From the NCBI RefSeq assembly GCF_015594725.1, contig NZ_JADNRC010000003.1:62001-126000 (forward strand): a stretch of 64,000 nucleotides of DNA, in the 5' to 3' direction. A model generated the notes under the pieces. The model was not told the origin of the DNA and searched no databases. It saw nothing but the letters and a program-made list of their open reading frames with translations. The position numbers and the translations under genes were made by a program. This stretch comes from Flavobacterium sp. ALJ2 (lineage in GTDB: Bacteria > Bacteroidota > Bacteroidia > Flavobacteriales > Flavobacteriaceae). This document shows positions 16,952 to 26,551 of the stretch, piece by piece. Each line of letters begins with the position of its first letter. The stretch's first letter is position 1.

Positions 16952-18961
16952 TTAATTTGATTTCATAATTAAATCATTATCACGATCAGAACCCAAATTT
17001 AAAAAACGTTCGTACTCTCTTAAAACATCTGAGATAATACCATCTTTACTTAAATATTGAATATCATACCCCATTCTGTGATCTCCAAAATAAGTAAAAG
17101 GATGAAAAGAAATTTCAGAATCAATATCAGCAGTGTTTTTTTCATTAATTAAAGTCTCCGATATAGTGAGTGGCTGAGCCATTACACCGTATTTAAAACT
17201 CCTCAATTCGTCATGTTTAATCTCAAATTCAATTGCATGTTTTGGAGTTGAAAAAAGATTAATATTTGCCTCTACATTATTATTTGCTAATTCAATTTTA
17301 AGTTCATTGAATGCTATTTTTACTGTAGTATCAATAAATTTATGCACATCCTTCTTTTCAGAAAACGTAAGAATTTTTTCGAGATGTTCTTTCCAATTAT
17401 TATTATTCCAGTTTAAACTACCATGTGAATATTTCTTTGCACTATATTCATTATCTGTAATTAGTGCTTTCCACAAATTGTAACACAATAAAATCATTAT
17501 TATTCCAAAGGGCAAAGCGGTTATAAGAGTCATGGTCTGTAATGAAGCCAATCCACCTGTTCGTAACAAACTTAAAGACAAAAGCGATAGAAGGATTCCC
17601 CAAAAAATACTTTGCCATTTTGGGAAACTGGTCGCTCCTTTTGAAGCAATTCCATTCATTATATAAATTCCCGAATCTGCAGAAGTAATAAAAAAGACAC
17701 AGATGATAAGTAGCGATAAGATATTTAAAAATGTTGTAAAAGGAAAATAATCAAAAAAAACAAATAATAAAGTGTCTGGATTGCTCACCAATTGACTTAA
17801 AGCTCCATTGGCAACGTGTTCATCAATCCAAACAGCACTACTTCCAAAAACAGTCATCCATAAAAAATTAAAAAAAGCAGGAATAAACAAAACGGCAAAA
17901 ATAAACTCTCTAATAGTTCTTCCCTTTGATATTTTGGCAATAAATAATCCCACATATGGTGCCCATGAAATCCACCACGCCCAATATAAAATTGTCCACT
18001 TAGAAAACCATTCTTGGCTCCCTTTTTCATAAGCATACGTATTAAAAGTAAGAGAAATAAAGTGGCTAATATAGTATCCTAAACCTTCTGTAAAAGTGCT
18101 TAAAATATAAATAGTCGGACCGAAAACCAATATAAATAACATTAGTAAAACAGCCAATATAATGTTCAATTCACTAAGTTTCTTTACTCCTTTTCCTAAA
18201 CCAGAAATTGCCGAAAAAACCGCGATTACCATAACTACTAATACAATCGCAATTTGATATTTAAAATCAGAATCAGGAATAAGTTTAAGAGTCACTAATC
18301 CTGCACAAAGTTGTACAACTCCAAAACCTAAAGTAGTTGTAATTCCAAAAAAAGTACTACACAATCCGAAAACATCAATAATATTACCTAATCTACCATG
18401 TATTTTATCCTTCAACATTGGATAAAAACCACTTCTAATTGCAAGCGGTAAATTATGTCTATATGCGAAATACGCTAAAGATAATCCAACAACGCCATAT
18501 ATAGACCAAGCATGAAAACCCCAATGAAAAAAGGTATACAATTGTGCCTCTTTAGCCCGAAGATTTACAGCTAGATTAGCATTCGCAGGAGTTGCATAAT
18601 GAGACATCGTTTCACTTACTCCAAAATACATTAACCCAATTCCCATTCCTGCAGCAAAAAGCATAGCTACCCATGAGAAAAAAGAATAATCAGGTACAGA
18701 ATCATCATTACCAAGTTTTATTTTTCCCAATTTACTAACTGCTAATCCAATTAAAAAAAGGACAAAAACAGTTACTATTAATACATATAGCCAACTCAAA
18801 TTTTTAAAAACTATTTCTTTAGCAAAATTAAAAACACGTTCCGCATCATTTGAGAAAAAACCGCAAAACAATGAAATCGCTATAATTATGGATAAACTTG
18901 GTAATGCAACAGATTTTGTAAAGTTAGTTTTAAAGACACTTGAGCTTGTAGATTTGTTCAT
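16952..18961 (-). CDS. BCCT-family betaine/carnitine/choline transporter
   Basis: Inner-membrane transporter of 669 residues with about 12 hydrophobic helices. Family motifs are FAAGMGIGLMYFGVSE, FFHWGFHAWSIY and the substrate-site region WAWWISWAPYVGLFIAKISKGRTIREF. After the membrane part, a cytosolic C-terminal domain of about 150 residues resembles that of BetT-type carriers and may have an osmosensing role. It would import a quaternary amine, driven by H+ or Na+. It is a single gene, convergent with the fad operon and divergent from the chitinase gene. The substrate cannot be fixed from sequence alone. Confidence 0.88.
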   Translation of the reverse strand: MNKSTSSSVFKTNFTKSVALPSLSIIIAISLFCGFFSNDAERVFNFAKEIVFKNLSWLYVLIVTVFVLFLIGLAVSKLGKIKLGNDDSVPDYSFFSWVAMLFAAGMGIGLMYFGVSETMSHYATPANANLAVNLRAKEAQLYTFFHWGFHAWSIYGVVGLSLAYFAYRHNLPLAIRSGFYPMLKDKIHGRLGNIIDVFGLCSTFFGITTTLGFGVVQLCAGLVTLKLIPDSDFKYQIAIVLVVMVIAVFSAISGLGKGVKKLSELNIILAVLLMLFILVFGPTIYILSTFTEGLGYYISHFISLTFNTYAYEKGSQEWFSKWTILYWAWWISWAPYVGLFIAKISKGRTIREFIFAVLFIPAFFNFLWMTVFGSSAVWIDEHVANGALSQLVSNPDTLLFVFFDYFPFTTFLNILSLLIICVFFITSADSGIYIMNGIASKGATSFPKWQSIFWGILLSLLSLSLLRTGGLASLQTMTLITALPFGIIMILLCYNLWKALITDNEYSAKKYSHGSLNWNNNNWKEHLEKILTFSEKKDVHKFIDTTVKIAFNELKIELANNNVEANINLFSTPKHAIEFEIKHDELRSFKYGVMAQPLTISETLINEKNTADIDSEISFHPFTYFGDHRMGYDIQYLSKDGIISDVLREYERFLNLGSDRDNDLIMKSN

Positions 18962-19239
18962 GATAAAATATTTTTTTACTGTAATTATCTAAAGTAAATC
19001 CAAATTTTAAATTTCAGATTGAGGAAGTTTTTATTAATATAACTTTGATAATTTTACACAGAAGAATTGTAAAACTAATAAAAAAGAAACGATTTCCCCC
19101 TTAAAACAGTATAAAGTTTAATTCTTAAAACAAAAACTATAACAAATAAGCCCAATACTATGTGTGTATTTAATTACTATTTCGATTGAAATGTTTTATA
19201 TTTAGCATTCATAAAAAACCTATTAAAAAAAATCTTAAA

Positions 19240-20334
19240 ATGAAAAAATTAAAACTGATTATTTTCTTTTTCTTCTGTTGTTTTGCCACAAACTCTTTTT
19301 CACAATCAACAAAAAAAATAGATGTTATTGCTTATTATACTGGCGATGATAAACTTATTGATCAATATGATGTAAGTAAGCTTACTCACATAATTTTTAG
19401 CTTCTGCCATTTAAAAGATGGAAAATTAAGTGTAGACACAACTAAGGACTCAATCGCAATTAAACACCTAGTTGGATTAAAGAAAAAGCACCCTAAGCTT
19501 AAAATCATGCTTTCGCTAGGCGGATGGGGCGGATGTGAACCATGTTCTGAAGTTTTCTCTACTGCTCAAGGAAGAATTGTTTTTGCTAAATCGGTAAAAG
19601 AAATTAATAATTATTTTAAAACTGATGGTTTAGATTTAGATTGGGAATATCCAGCAATTGAAGGACTCCCTGGGCATTTATACCAAGCAGCTGATAAACG
19701 AAACTTTACTGAACTTGTAAAGGCATTACGTGCTTCTTTAGGTAAAAAGCATGAACTTAGTTTTGCAGCGGGAGGGTTTCAAAAATTCTTAGACGAATCT
19801 ATAGAATGGAAAATTATAATGCCATTAGTAGATCGTGTAAATATAATGAGCTATGATTTGGTAAATGGATATTCAAAAGTAACTGGTCACCATGCTCCTT
19901 TATATGGAGGAACTCCAGACGCACAATCCACAGACAGAGCGGTAACTTATCTATTAAAATTAGGGATTCCTGCAAACAAATTAGTAATTGGTGGAGCTTT
20001 TTATACTAGAATCTGGAAAAATGTTGCCAATATAAACAATGGTTTATATCAAACAGGAGAGCATATTGAAGGTGTTGCTTTTAAAAACTATGCAACTACG
20101 TTTACTGAGGCTAATGGATGGAAATATTTCTGGGATAATAAAGCAAAAGCAGGATATTGGTACAATGAAAAAGAACAAAAATTTGCTACGGGAGATGATC
20201 TTCCTTCAATAAAAGAGAAAACTGAATATACTATAGCTAAAAAATTAGGAGGCATCATGTTTTGGGAATTGCCTTTAGACACCTTCAAAGGCGGAATGGT
20301 TGATGCAATTTATGAAGTGAAAAATAAAAAATAA
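19240..20334 (+). CDS. Secreted GH18 chitinase
   Basis: Protein of 364 residues from ATG 19240; an upstream in-frame ATG at 19186 gives a non-signal-like extension. Signal peptide KKLKLIIFFFFCCFATNSFS (2-21). The GH18 active site DGLDLDWEYP places the proton donor at Glu136, SLGGWGG lies at 92-98, and MSYDL and FWELPLDT follow. It hydrolyses beta-1,4 GlcNAc polymers. Only the catalytic domain is present: no chitin-binding module and no type IX sorting tail, so it may stay periplasmic. It is a single gene ended by the strong hairpin at 20351-20387. Confidence 0.88.
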   Translation: MKKLKLIIFFFFCCFATNSFSQSTKKIDVIAYYTGDDKLIDQYDVSKLTHIIFSFCHLKDGKLSVDTTKDSIAIKHLVGLKKKHPKLKIMLSLGGWGGCEPCSEVFSTAQGRIVFAKSVKEINNYFKTDGLDLDWEYPAIEGLPGHLYQAADKRNFTELVKALRASLGKKHELSFAAGGFQKFLDESIEWKIIMPLVDRVNIMSYDLVNGYSKVTGHHAPLYGGTPDAQSTDRAVTYLLKLGIPANKLVIGGAFYTRIWKNVANINNGLYQTGEHIEGVAFKNYATTFTEANGWKYFWDNKAKAGYWYNEKEQKFATGDDLPSIKEKTEYTIAKKLGGIMFWELPLDTFKGGMVDAIYEVKNKK

Positions 20335-20350
20335 AAATGTCATAAAATAA

Positions 20351-20387
20351 AAATGCGTTAACAATTCCTTGAATTGTTAACGCATTT
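20351..20387. terminator. Bidirectional terminator, chitinase / small secreted protein
   Basis: AAATGCGTTAACAATTC (20351-20367) and its perfect complement (20371-20387) are separated by a 3-base loop. The 17-bp stem lies between convergent genes. Confidence 0.8.
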
Positions 20388-20407
20388 CCTTTAAGCGAAA
20401 ATCACCT

Positions 20408-20890
20408 TTAGTTCACTTTAGATTTTTCAATTTCCCCAATAAAAGGGATAGAGTCTTGTATTTCACTACTAATTGCTGTTTGCAAATAAAATTCTAATTG
20501 CACAAATTTAGCAGCATTAATAGCTCCTATTGCCTTTTTGGCTTTATTATACGTTTTATTATATAATTTTTCATAGCTAAGATTATTTTTTAATAAGCCT
20601 TTAGCCAACTCGTCAGCTTTAGCATCTGTAAGAGTAGCATAATTTATAGCATAATCATCAATCAATTTCAATTTTGTAAGTCCCAATGATTTACGTTCTG
20701 CCTCATAACCTTCATATACTTTCAAAAAAGCTGAAGTTTGCTCATCTGACAAATTCATATATTGTTTTACAAGTTCTGCTTTTGATCTTCCATAAATACT
20801 CTGAATAACATCTAAATCTTCTTTCTCTAAAGATTGAGCAAAACAATTCGCTGAAGCCACCAATAATAATGTAATAAGAAACTTTTTCAT
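20408..20890 (-). CDS. Small secreted helical protein, unknown function
   Basis: Protein of 160 residues with a clear signal peptide (MKKFLITLLLVASANCFAQ). The mature part is predicted all-helical, rich in Lys, Ala and Glu, with MNLSDEQTSAFLKVYEGYE followed by repeated LTDAKADELAKGLLKNN-like helices. The pattern recalls Spy/CpxP-like periplasmic chaperone relatives and the small secreted protein at 36255-36722. No catalytic motif is visible. It is followed by two more small envelope-protein genes on the same strand. Function not assigned. Confidence 0.6.
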   Translation of the reverse strand: MKKFLITLLLVASANCFAQSLEKEDLDVIQSIYGRSKAELVKQYMNLSDEQTSAFLKVYEGYEAERKSLGLTKLKLIDDYAINYATLTDAKADELAKGLLKNNLSYEKLYNKTYNKAKKAIGAINAAKFVQLEFYLQTAISSEIQDSIPFIGEIEKSKVN

Positions 20891-20974
20891 AATTTTAGAT
20901 TTAAATTTTATAGTAATAAATATTCCTTAAAATTTCTAAACATACAGCAACAACAAAGCTATTGCTTACAACTG

Positions 20975-21496
20975 CTATTTCTTATCTGAACCAACTTTTG
21001 GAGCACTTATCTCTCCATAATAAGTAATTGATGATCGATTATTACTATTTACTGAAAGTGTTGTACTCCCATTAAAAAAAACAGAAAACATCAAATTATA
21101 AACATCATCTTTCCCTTTTACTATAGCTTTAAAATCATAGCTCTTATTCTTTTTATCTACTTTTATATTTTCAGGTGTACCTTCAAATTTTATACCTCCC
21201 TCACTACCATAACCAATATTGTAACCACGTCCAAAAAATGGCAAATCACAGGTTACTTTTTCTTCATTAAATTTTAAAAAATAAGTATTATAATCTAAAA
21301 TAATAACTCTTCCACCACGTGGAGAAATTTTCTGAGCTTCAAACACAAAGTTTTTAGAATCAACTAACGATTCGATTTGTTTTTGCAGTTGTAATTCCTT
21401 TTCTGCTTTAAGCTCTTTAGATGTCTTCTTTTGTGCAAAAATAGAGATACTAAAAAAAAATGATAACACTAATAAAATAGACAATTTAGTTTTCAT
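20975..21496 (-). CDS. DUF4251-type secreted protein
   Basis: Protein of 173 residues from the ATG ending at 21496; an upstream TTG would give a poor N-terminus. Signal peptide MKTKLSILLVLSFFFSISIFAQ. The mature part has a charged helix, LKAEKELQLQKQIESLVDSKNFVFEAQKI, then a beta-rich domain with YFLKF, CDLPFFGRGYNIGYG and GIKFEG, as in DUF4251 proteins of Bacteroidota. The family function is unknown. It lies 19 bases downstream of the META-domain gene, so the two are probably co-transcribed. Confidence 0.7.
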   Translation of the reverse strand: MKTKLSILLVLSFFFSISIFAQKKTSKELKAEKELQLQKQIESLVDSKNFVFEAQKISPRGGRVIILDYNTYFLKFNEEKVTCDLPFFGRGYNIGYGSEGGIKFEGTPENIKVDKKNKSYDFKAIVKGKDDVYNLMFSVFFNGSTTLSVNSNNRSSITYYGEISAPKVGSDKK

Positions 21497-21533
21497 AAAA
21501 ATAAATTTTAACAAGATTAAAAATAAATACCTT

Positions 21534-21974
21534 CTATTTTTTTGTAAATCGCATCATGGCAATATCTCCTGAAATAAAATTTAATGTTTTCCCATTATCA
21601 GTAACATCATAAGAAGTTATCTTTAACATAGTATCCATAAAAACTTGTTCTCCTTGATTACCCATACACATCATTCTAGTGCTTGCTATTCCTTCTTTAA
21701 GATTAATTTTATAACCATCAACATTTAATTTACCTGTAAAAGAGTTACAGCTATTGTTTCCAGAAACTCTATTTTCTTTAGTATCAAAAGTTATTGTTGG
21801 CTTTTTATTAGGGTACAAACCATCAAAAGCAATTCTTGGCCCAGATATATAATTTAACTCCCAAGTACCATTAAGCTGTTCAGCAGAATTTGCAGTTGTA
21901 GTTTTATTTTGTATAGAATTACATGAAAATAAAATAACTCCTAATACAGCGAACATTGATATATTTTTTATCAT
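21534..21974 (-). CDS. META-domain lipoprotein (HslJ-like)
   Basis: Protein of 146 residues with lipobox ILFSC, Cys at 18, so it is anchored in the envelope. The META domain shows GTWELNYISG, PTITFDTKENRVSGNNSCNSFTGKL and GIASTRMMCMG, close to HslJ-type proteins, which are linked to stress or drug tolerance in enteric bacteria. The two conserved Cys in NSCNSF and RMMCMG are present. First of a short operon with the DUF4251 gene. The exact role is unknown. Confidence 0.8.
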   Translation of the reverse strand: MIKNISMFAVLGVILFSCNSIQNKTTTANSAEQLNGTWELNYISGPRIAFDGLYPNKKPTITFDTKENRVSGNNSCNSFTGKLNVDGYKINLKEGIASTRMMCMGNQGEQVFMDTMLKITSYDVTDNGKTLNFISGDIAMMRFTKK

Positions 21975-22160
21975 AATTTAGAGATTTAAATTTTACAAAT
22001 AACTATTAAAGACTATGTTTAGTATTATATACAAATAAATTCACACACGAATTTAAGCAATATTTCATCTACACTTGTAATTTTAAACTTATTTTTAACT
22101 TTACACAATAACGATTTTTACCCTTCTAATGATTTTGTTTCGATAATTTTAAGCTAACTT

Positions 22161-22168
22161 TACTTTTG
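22161..22168 (+). promoter_or_regulatory. -7 element of sodC
   Basis: TACTTTTG is an exact TAnnTTTG match 20 bases before the sodC ATG. Confidence 0.55.
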
Positions 22169-22188
22169 ATTAAAAAAAAATACCCATT

Positions 22189-22716
22189 ATGAAAAAAATA
22201 ATTCTATCTCTTATAGTAATTGCTGCGGTTTTTACTGGATGTAAAACAAAAAACAACTCAGAAGACTCTAAAAATTTAACCATCGCTCTTGAAGCTAAAA
22301 GCAATAGCTCTGTATCTGGCACAGCGACTTTTGTAGAGAAAAAAGGTGAAGTAACTTTTGTAGCAAAAATTAGCGGCTTAAAACCTGGAGTTCATGCAAT
22401 ACACATTCATGAAAAATCAGATTGTTCTGCTGCCGATGGAAGTTCTGCAGGAGGACACTGGAATCCAACATTTAAAAAGCATGGAAAATGGGGTGTTGGT
22501 GAATATCACAAAGGTGACATCGGAAACTTTACAGCAGATGAAAAAGGAAATGGAACAATTACACTAACAACAAATGAATGGTGTATAGGTTGTGGTGATG
22601 TAACAAAAGATATTTTAGGAAAAGGATTAATTGTACATCAAGATGCAGATGATTTTACTACTCAACCTACAGGAAATGCAGGCGGAAGAGTCGCTTGTTC
22701 AGCAATTATAAAATAA
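22189..22716 (+). CDS. sodC: Cu/Zn superoxide dismutase, lipoprotein
   Basis: Protein of 175 residues with lipobox AVFTGC (Cys19), so it is a periplasmic lipid-anchored enzyme. It dismutates superoxide. Metal-site motifs are HAIHIHEKSDC, GGHWNP, HKGDIGNF and VHQDADDFTTQPTGNAGGR. These supply the copper and zinc histidines and the aspartate, and include the disulfide cysteines (SDC and VAC). Length is normal for bacterial SodC. It is a single gene followed by a strong terminator. Confidence 0.92.
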   Translation: MKKIILSLIVIAAVFTGCKTKNNSEDSKNLTIALEAKSNSSVSGTATFVEKKGEVTFVAKISGLKPGVHAIHIHEKSDCSAADGSSAGGHWNPTFKKHGKWGVGEYHKGDIGNFTADEKGNGTITLTTNEWCIGCGDVTKDILGKGLIVHQDADDFTTQPTGNAGGRVACSAIIK

Positions 22717-22728
22717 TTACTTCAATCA

Positions 22729-22765
22729 AAAAAACCATTTTATTAACAAAATAAAATGGTTTTTT
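22729..22765 (+). terminator. Terminator after sodC
   Basis: AAAAAACCATTTTATT (22729-22744) pairs perfectly with 22750-22765 around the loop AACAA, ending in a T run. Confidence 0.8.
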
Positions 22766-22802
22766 TTTCATTTTAATCAATCCCAAAATCATAAAAAAAG
22801 GA

Positions 22803-22810
22803 TAGCTTTG
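22803..22810 (+). promoter_or_regulatory. -7 element of the LETM1-like gene
   Basis: TAGCTTTG matches TAnnTTTG exactly, 18 bases before the ATG at 22829. Confidence 0.55.
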
Positions 22811-22828
22811 TAGCTTCAAATTAAAGCA

Positions 22829-24034
22829 ATGATTAACCCTTCGGCAACAGGTTGGATAGATAAATTTTTTAGTAAACAAAAGTTCCAAGAACATGTCGTT
22901 ACTGAAACTAATAATACCTTTTATCAAAAAATTAGAGCGACAGGTTTTATTTATGGCCATATAATTGCAATAGAAACTCCAATACCAATTAAAACAAAAG
23001 GTTGGTTTAAAACTGAAATTTCAAAAGTAGCTTTATTAAATACTTTATTTGGTATTTATTCTTTTACCAAAAACGATACTAATTCAGAACATTTCATTAC
23101 CGAAGCTTTGGCTTTCTATAATCAAATGAATCCTGAAGGTTTTAATCTCTTCAAAATGTTACTTCCTAAAAGTAGTGATTCTCTAACTTTAGAAAACATT
23201 ATTGATGAACGTGTTCAGACAAACGACAGTATCATTAGTAAAAACTTTTCCCATTTAGTTACAAATGCGCTACTATTTATAGATGTTTTGGCTTTCCGTC
23301 AATATTTAATTCATGGATCAATTCCTGAAAAATACCTCCTAAAAATAGAGGAAACAGTTATGAGTATTGTAGCATTAGCCTTAAAAACAAAAACCAATAA
23401 ATCACAATATGATGATTTATTGATTAAACTCTTTGAAGCCTCGATACGCTATAGCAAATTTTCTAAAATTACAGTTGCTACTTTAGAGACATTACAATTA
23501 AATTATTTCACAAATGAACTAGAAAGATATTATCTAATTGATATGGCAGGTATGGCTTTATGGAGCGATGGCATTGTAGAGAATGAAGAGGCTTATTTTT
23601 TACATACCCTATCAGGTATTTTAAACGTATCTGATGATTTCGTAACCGAAAGTATCAAAAGCACTAATGCTTTTATCATCGAACATAAAAAAGATATTCC
23701 ATATTTTAATTACTCAAATCCTGTAAAGCATTTTTACGATCAAATGACAATGGGAGTTATTACGCTTATAAAACGCAATAAAAACCGACTAATTAAGGAA
23801 ATTATACAAAGTAAAGAGTTAATGCTTCTTCTAGCCTATTCAACCCGCAGAGATCTGGATCCTAGCGAAAAGAAGAAAGTGAAAAAACAATTATTAGATA
23901 TTTGCAAAACAATTCCATCATTGACGATATTCTTACTTCCTGGAGGAAGCTTACTATTACCCATACTAATTAAGTTCATTCCAACCTTATTGCCATCAGC
24001 ATTTAATGAGAACTTAAATGATGACAACGAATAA
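22829..24034 (+). CDS. LETM1-related protein
   Basis: Protein of 401 residues. The C-terminal part (about 335-390) carries a LETM1-like segment with KELMLLLAYSTRRDLDPSEKKK and LPGGSLLLPILIKFIPTLLPSAF, the hallmark of mitochondrial LETM1/Mdm38 ion-homeostasis proteins. The rest is helical, with an acidic TerB-like stretch (LWSDGIVENEEAYFLHTLSGIL). Flavobacterial homologues are usually labelled LETM1-related, biofilm-associated. One hydrophobic segment may touch the membrane. It is a single gene whose promoter and hairpin terminator lie close by. Its role in bacteria is unclear. Confidence 0.72.
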   Translation: MINPSATGWIDKFFSKQKFQEHVVTETNNTFYQKIRATGFIYGHIIAIETPIPIKTKGWFKTEISKVALLNTLFGIYSFTKNDTNSEHFITEALAFYNQMNPEGFNLFKMLLPKSSDSLTLENIIDERVQTNDSIISKNFSHLVTNALLFIDVLAFRQYLIHGSIPEKYLLKIEETVMSIVALALKTKTNKSQYDDLLIKLFEASIRYSKFSKITVATLETLQLNYFTNELERYYLIDMAGMALWSDGIVENEEAYFLHTLSGILNVSDDFVTESIKSTNAFIIEHKKDIPYFNYSNPVKHFYDQMTMGVITLIKRNKNRLIKEIIQSKELMLLLAYSTRRDLDPSEKKKVKKQLLDICKTIPSLTIFLLPGGSLLLPILIKFIPTLLPSAFNENLNDDNE

Positions 24035-24038
24035 AACA

Positions 24039-24064
24039 AAAAAATCGCCATAAGGCGATTTTTT
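24039..24064. terminator. Bidirectional terminator
   Basis: AAAAAATCGCC and GGCGATTTTTT form an 11-bp stem with the loop ATAA between convergent genes. Confidence 0.8.
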
Positions 24065-24066
24065 AT

Positions 24067-24702
24067 TTACAGTTTCAATTGATAAACTTCATCAAGCTCA
24101 TCATTCGAACTAATATTCACATTTAGATCTGTTACAAATCCTGAATTTAAACCATAAACCCAACCATGCAACATCAAATCCTGACCATTTTTCCATGCAC
24201 CTTGTACAATTGAGGTTTTTGCTAAATTATAAACCTGCTCTTTAGCACTTACTTCTACAAAAGCATTAAAACGTTCTGTTTCATCTTCAATAGAATTTAA
24301 ATATTTATCATGTAAACGGTATTCATCTTTAATATGACGAATCCAGTTGTCAATGATTCCTACTGATTGATTACCCATAGCTGCTTTTACACCACCACAA
24401 CCGTAATGTCCACAAACAATAACGTGTTTAACTTTTAAAACATTTACAGCATAATCCAAAACACTCAACATGTTCATATCTGAGTGAACAACCATATTTG
24501 CAATATTTCTATGTACAAAAACCTCACCTGGTTTTGCTCCAATAATTTCATTTGCAGGAACACGACTATCTGAACAACCAATCCATAATAAAGGTGGTGT
24601 TTGCCCTTTGGCTAAATCTGCAAAATAATTAGGATCACTAGCTAATGATTTCTCAACCCATTTTTTATTATTATCTAATATTTGCTTATAAAACTCTTTC
24701 AT
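24067..24702 (-). CDS. can: Beta-class carbonic anhydrase
   Basis: Zinc enzyme of 211 residues interconverting CO2 and bicarbonate. Zinc ligands are Cys43 with the Asp45/Arg47 dyad (IGCSDSRVP), His99 and Cys102 (CGHYGCGG). GEVFVHRNIANMV is also diagnostic. No signal peptide, so it is cytoplasmic. It lies about 120 bases downstream of the SulP transporter on the same strand, which suggests that the two supply and hydrate or dehydrate bicarbonate together. Confidence 0.93.
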   Translation of the reverse strand: MKEFYKQILDNNKKWVEKSLASDPNYFADLAKGQTPPLLWIGCSDSRVPANEIIGAKPGEVFVHRNIANMVVHSDMNMLSVLDYAVNVLKVKHVIVCGHYGCGGVKAAMGNQSVGIIDNWIRHIKDEYRLHDKYLNSIEDETERFNAFVEVSAKEQVYNLAKTSIVQGAWKNGQDLMLHGWVYGLNSGFVTDLNVNISSNDELDEVYQLKL

Positions 24703-24822
24703 TTTTTATTTTTTTATAACTGTCAATTCTAGTGTTTAGAGGATTTTAAAAAAAACTCTTGTAAAGTTACCTATTTTTAATCCTCCGAAAACACATCATT
24801 ACTACTTTATTTAACTATTATT

Positions 24823-26469
24823 TTAAAAATTTTCTTTTTGTGTTTTTTTAACCAATGCTCTTTTTGCAACATCATAATAATGTTCTATAGATACATGGTT
24901 TTGCAAATCGGGAGTATTTTCTAACTCATAAGCTTTTTTAAATCCTTTAAGTTTTACCTTAATATTCTGATCAATAGCTCTAGTTTCTTTAAACTCTTTT
25001 ATTAAATCAAGAATATCATGAGCAATATACACGGTATCTTGTGCATTGATTATTACTTTTGAATTTTCTGGAATCGAATTTAATGTAAGTTTAATAGCTG
25101 CTTTATTCAAGAAAGAAACTTCTTGAGCAAGATCAATATGAATTACATCTCCATCTTCATACTCTTCTTTTTTGAAACTGTATGCTCTTTTTAAGTTACC
25201 TCTTAAAACAAAAATTACACTAATTACAATTCCTAAAGCAACCCCTTTAAGTAAATCTGTCGCTACAACAAATACTAAAGTTGCAACAAAAGGGATGAAT
25301 TGGTATTTTCCTTTTTCCCAAAAATGAATGAAGGTTGCTGGTTTAGCCAATTTATAACCTACTAATATTAATATAGTAGCCAAAGTAGCCAATGGAATTT
25401 TATTTAAAATTACTGGAATAGCTAATACACTTATCAATAGTAAAACACCATGTATAATGGCAGACATTTTTGATTTTGCTCCAGCATTATTATTTGCTGA
25501 AGATCTCACAACAACTGATGTCATTGGTAAACCTCCTAAAAGTGAACTCACAATATTTCCGATTCCTTGTGCTTTAAGCTCAACATTGGTATTTGTATAT
25601 CGTTTTTGTTCATCCATTCTATCTGCAGCTTCAATACATAATAACGTTTCGATAGAAGCTACAATTGCAATCGTCAAACCTACAACCCAAACCTGAGGAT
25701 TAGTTATCCCTGCAAAATTAGGAGTTATAATGATTGCTTTAAACTCATCAAATGATGTTGGAATTGGTAATGAAACTAAATGCTCTTTACCAATAGCCAA
25801 TGGGCTACCTGATGAAATGAATATTTCATTTATAATTATTCCAGCAACAACTGCAACAAGTGCACCTGGAATTAATTTAAGTTTTTGTAAAAAAGGGACT
25901 TTATCCCATGAAATTAATATCGCAAAAGAGATTAATGTAATGATTACCGCTCCCATATGAATATGGTTAAAGATCTCAAACAATGATGAAATTGAGTTAC
26001 TTCCATCATTTTGAACAAATGCTTGGTCTCCTTCAAAATCTGCATCGTATCCAAATGCATGTGGCAATTGTTTCAGAATAATAATAATTCCGATACCCGC
26101 CAACATTCCTTCAATTACATTTGTAGGGAAATAATTAGATATACTACCCGCTTTTAAGAAACCTAATCCTAACTGGATTAGTCCTGCAATAAAAACAGCC
26201 GTTAAAAATATGTCAAAAGCTCCTAAATCAGTTATTGCTGTAAGGATTATTGCTGTTAAACCAGCTGCAGGACCAGACACACTAATATGTGATTGACTCA
26301 AATAACCTACAACTAATCCTCCAATGATTCCAGAAATAATTCCAGAAAATAACGGAGCTCCTGAGGCCATTGCGATACCTAAACACAACGGAAGAGCCAC
26401 TAAAAACACTACTAAACCTGAAGCAAAATCAGATTTAAGGTTGGCAAAAAGATTTACTTTTCTTTTCAT
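24823..26469 (-). CDS. SulP-family anion transporter (probable bicarbonate carrier)
   Basis: Inner-membrane protein of 548 residues with 10-14 hydrophobic segments, beginning FASGLVVFLVALPLCLGIAMASG and SVSGPAAGLTAIIL, the SulP signature. A STAS domain forms the C-terminus (about 440-548; VIHIDLAQEVSFLNKAAIKLTL). SulP proteins carry sulfate, bicarbonate or other anions. Pairing with a beta-carbonic anhydrase argues for bicarbonate, as in BicA-type systems, but this is inference. The 94-residue gene upstream on the same strand may belong to the same operon. Confidence 0.85.
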   Translation of the reverse strand: MKRKVNLFANLKSDFASGLVVFLVALPLCLGIAMASGAPLFSGIISGIIGGLVVGYLSQSHISVSGPAAGLTAIILTAITDLGAFDIFLTAVFIAGLIQLGLGFLKAGSISNYFPTNVIEGMLAGIGIIIILKQLPHAFGYDADFEGDQAFVQNDGSNSISSLFEIFNHIHMGAVIITLISFAILISWDKVPFLQKLKLIPGALVAVVAGIIINEIFISSGSPLAIGKEHLVSLPIPTSFDEFKAIIITPNFAGITNPQVWVVGLTIAIVASIETLLCIEAADRMDEQKRYTNTNVELKAQGIGNIVSSLLGGLPMTSVVVRSSANNNAGAKSKMSAIIHGVLLLISVLAIPVILNKIPLATLATILILVGYKLAKPATFIHFWEKGKYQFIPFVATLVFVVATDLLKGVALGIVISVIFVLRGNLKRAYSFKKEEYEDGDVIHIDLAQEVSFLNKAAIKLTLNSIPENSKVIINAQDTVYIAHDILDLIKEFKETRAIDQNIKVKLKGFKKAYELENTPDLQNHVSIEHYYDVAKRALVKKTQKENF

Positions 26470-26551
26470 AATACAATAGTAAAAATGTTTGTAAAATATC
26501 TACTGTACTACTTAAATACAGTAAATGTTTAAAAATATATAACTGAATGTA

